This document shows, piece by piece, positions 32,730-33,672 of a stretch of DNA of 33,672 bases. Source of the stretch: Christensenella sp. UBA1685. GTDB lineage: Bacteria; Bacillota; Clostridia; Christensenellales; CAG-138. The notes beneath the pieces were generated by a model that worked only from the letters and a program-made list of their open reading frames with translations, was not told the DNA's origin and did no database searches. How positions within the stretch are numbered: the stretch's first letter is position 1; the number at the start of each line of letters is the position of its first letter. The translations under genes were made by a program, and so were the position numbers. The DNA lies in contig DCKB01000041.1 in NCBI GenBank assembly GCA_002320595.1, positions 1-33,672 of the forward strand. The letters run 5' to 3'.

Positions 32730-33134
32730 ATGAAAAAATCGAAAACATGTGTCATTCTCGCCTGGCTGTTGGTCATCGCTTGCGCAGGAAATCTTGTGCA
32801 AATATGCTATATATCCTATCAAAAGGGAAAAACCTTCACGCCGGGCACATATTCTGAGCCTGATCCCGACCCAAGCAAATCAATATATGGCCGATGCATC
32901 TCGATTGACAAACTCGATAACCGCTTTTGGTATTTCCGCAATGGATCCATGGAAGTATTGCAGACAGGGCACTGCGAGATAAACGACACAACCTGCGTTT
33001 TCTACACCGATGACGGCAGTTATTACGGATATGCCTATCTGTATGGCGGAGCTAAAATAAGAGCAATTTTGGGGGATGGCAGTAAGCTGATATTGAAAAA
33101 AACACTCGATGCTGCGCTTTTACCGCAAGGGTAA
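32730..33134 (+). CDS. Small membrane-anchored protein of unknown function
   Basis: A 134-residue protein. Basic N-terminus, then one hydrophobic segment (WLLVIACAGNLVQICYIS, residues about 12-29; a lipobox is not convincing), then an extracytoplasmic domain rich in Tyr, Gly and Asp (FWYFRNGSMEV, YYGYAYLYGGAKIRAIL). I do not recognise the family. ATG 32730 has AAGGAGG at 32713-32719; a TTG three bases earlier is less likely. It lies directly behind the frameshifted exported-protein gene and is likely in the same transcript. Lower GC than the chromosomal core genes, like its neighbour. Confidence 0.75.
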   Translation: MKKSKTCVILAWLLVIACAGNLVQICYISYQKGKTFTPGTYSEPDPDPSKSIYGRCISIDKLDNRFWYFRNGSMEVLQTGHCEINDTTCVFYTDDGSYYGYAYLYGGAKIRAILGDGSKLILKKTLDAALLPQG

Positions 33135-33163
33135 GCGAACCAAATTGCAGACGCCATATCTAT

Positions 33164-33234
33164 TAAGCGGGTATTTGGATGATGGGGGAAGCGCTCCAGC
33201 TGCAAATGGAGGGGCATCTGCATCCTGCCGCTTA
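33164..33234. other. Long imperfect hairpin
   Basis: TAAGCGG (33164-33170) pairs with CCGCTTA (33228-33234); inside, GGATG (33178-33182) pairs with CATCC (33221-33225) and CTCC with GGAG. It has no T-run. It lies between a hypothetical gene and a broken gene. It may be a structured transcript end, a small RNA or a remnant. Confidence 0.3.
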
Positions 33235-33372
33235 GGCTCCGCAACCGCCTCCCTTACGCGCCGCAAGCGCAAGGGAGGCGCCTTCCTCTGCAAACGCGAG
33301 CGCGGCGGCCCGGCCGATGCCGCTGGAGGCACCTGTGATGAGCACTGTTTTTCCGTTCATCCGTGTTTTCAT
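33232..33372 (-). pseudogene. Short-chain dehydrogenase/reductase, N-terminal fragment
   Basis: The start ATG 33372 and a Shine-Dalgarno (AAAGGAAG) are intact, as is a promoter at 33415-33443. The first about 40 residues are a typical SDR Rossmann start: MNGKTVLITGASSGIGRAA with the TGxxxGIG cofactor loop, then AFAEEGASLALAARK. After that the reading leaves the family (GGGCGA, stop), so the catalytic Tyr-x-x-x-Lys and the other three quarters are missing. The break coincides with a strong inverted repeat (33246-33255 and 33271-33280). It is a non-functional remnant. Confidence 0.85.
33246..33280. repeat. Inverted repeat at the SDR break
   Basis: CGCCTCCCTT and AAGGGAGGCG form a 10-bp perfect stem with a 15-base centre. 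The arm at 33271-33280 is part of the SDR-like coding sequence; the other is its inverted copy. It may mark a template-switch event that truncated the gene. Confidence 0.45.
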
Positions 33373-33386
33373 TTTACCGCTTCCTT

Positions 33387-33671
33387 TCATCGCTCCGTTT
33401 GGTTCCCTGCGCTGAGTATAGCAGACGTGCGTCCAATGGTCAAACCGGCGCAAATGTAGGTTTGGCAAAGATGTTGGACGGTATAGCAACGAAGGAAAAG
33501 GTTGGGCGAGCAATACTGTAAAGGGCGCATAGGACGGTTATTGGAGGCTCTTCGATGCACAGCGAGCTGAGCATCGAAGTCGGCAAGCGAGTAGAAACGA
33601 TGGGAGTCGTAGAAGCGACGCGGATCCTCACGGTGGCTGCGCTCTACTTTGCCATTGTGACGGGGCGTATA
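33387..33671 (-). CDS. IS transposase, C-terminal part (enters from right edge)
   Basis: The 94 residues before the stop at 33387 read as the end of a DDE integrase-type transposase: TPRHNGKVERSHRED near the start is the conserved region around the last catalytic Glu, followed by RFYDSHRFYSLADF, QLAVHRRASNN and RPMRPLQYCSP. The reading frame then crosses the inverted repeat and ends 68 bp beyond it; in the usual layout I would expect the stop at the codon now reading TGC (33467-33465). That position may be a mutated stop. The N-terminus is outside the window. Together with the left-edge fragment this gives two ends of one IS type in the same orientation. Confidence 0.85.
   Translation of the reverse strand, partial: YTPRHNGKVERSHREDPRRFYDSHRFYSLADFDAQLAVHRRASNNRPMRPLQYCSPNLFLRCYTVQHLCQTYICAGLTIGRTSAILSAGNQTER
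33415..33443 (-). promoter_or_regulatory. Promoter of the SDR remnant
   Basis: TTGACC (33443-33438), a 17-bp spacer and TATACT (33420-33415) on the minus strand. It lies 12 bp outside the IS end. Confidence 0.65.
33455..33479 (+). repeat. IS terminal inverted repeat, right copy
   Basis: Begins TGTAGG and ends TTGGAC on the plus strand. It matches the left-edge repeat at 18 of 25 positions. It lies at the 3' end of the transposase and marks the outer end of the right-hand IS copy. Confidence 0.6.
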
Positions 33672-33672
33672 G

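Noticed and set aside
33555..33671. Plus-strand ORF start with GGAGG seven bases upstream, running off the right edge
   Set aside because: The opposite strand encodes a recognisable transposase C-terminus over the same bases, so the ribosome-binding-like site is chance.
1..33672. CRISPR arrays, riboswitches, phage genes
   Set aside because: I saw no regular spacer arrays, no recognisable riboswitch core upstream of any gene and no structural phage genes.

Overview
The window looks like a chromosomal segment of a GC-rich Clostridia-type member of the Bacillota. The evidence is AGGAGG-type ribosome binding sites, the family mix (DUF554, DegV, GGGtGRT with its NifU-like partner, DUF2804, HD-GYP, ABC-F, NlpC/P60), sigma-A-like promoters and tRNA genes with encoded CCA. 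Genus cannot be told from sequence alone. No phage, plasmid replication or CRISPR module is present.

Layout. (1) 1-165: 5' end of an insertion sequence on the minus strand; its transposase gene runs off the left edge. (2) 166-2601: a DUF554 membrane protein, an unrecognised lipoprotein, then a 78-bp copy of the DUF554 gene's 3' end. (3) 2633-4927 (minus): a small cysteine-pair protein, a lipoprotein and a secreted NlpC/P60 enzyme with an InlB-type repeat. (4) 5211-6978 (minus): NifU-like scaffold and GGGtGRT protein. (5) 7147-9030 (minus): UvrD-type helicase; 9180-10592 (plus): YhhN membrane protein and WYL-type regulator. (6) 10632-16252 (minus): four genes, two junctions being ATGA overlaps: DegV, an ICMT-like membrane methyltransferase, a GH3-type acyl-adenylase and a GAF-GGDEF-HD-GYP sensor. 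(7) 16503-21127 (plus): MATE pump, then Smr protein, trkA, trkH. (8) 21176-24176 (minus): DUF2804 and ABC-F; 24323-25723 (plus): wall-anchored NlpC/P60 hydrolase, probably with a leaderless mRNA. (9) 25809-30825 (minus): Myb/SANT-like regulator, and an FtsX-type ABC permease with its ATPase. (10) 31060-31604 (minus): six tRNA genes behind a near-consensus promoter. (11) 32140-33134 (plus): AT-richer accessory genes for exported proteins, one frameshifted. (12) 33232-33672: an SDR gene reduced to its N-terminus, then the 3' end of a second IS copy, in the same orientation as the left one.

The most interesting points are the DegV/ICMT/GH3/HD-GYP operon, which could make and sense a lipid- or acyl-derived small molecule (inference only), the direct repeat around the lipoprotein gene, and the matching IS ends at both edges.
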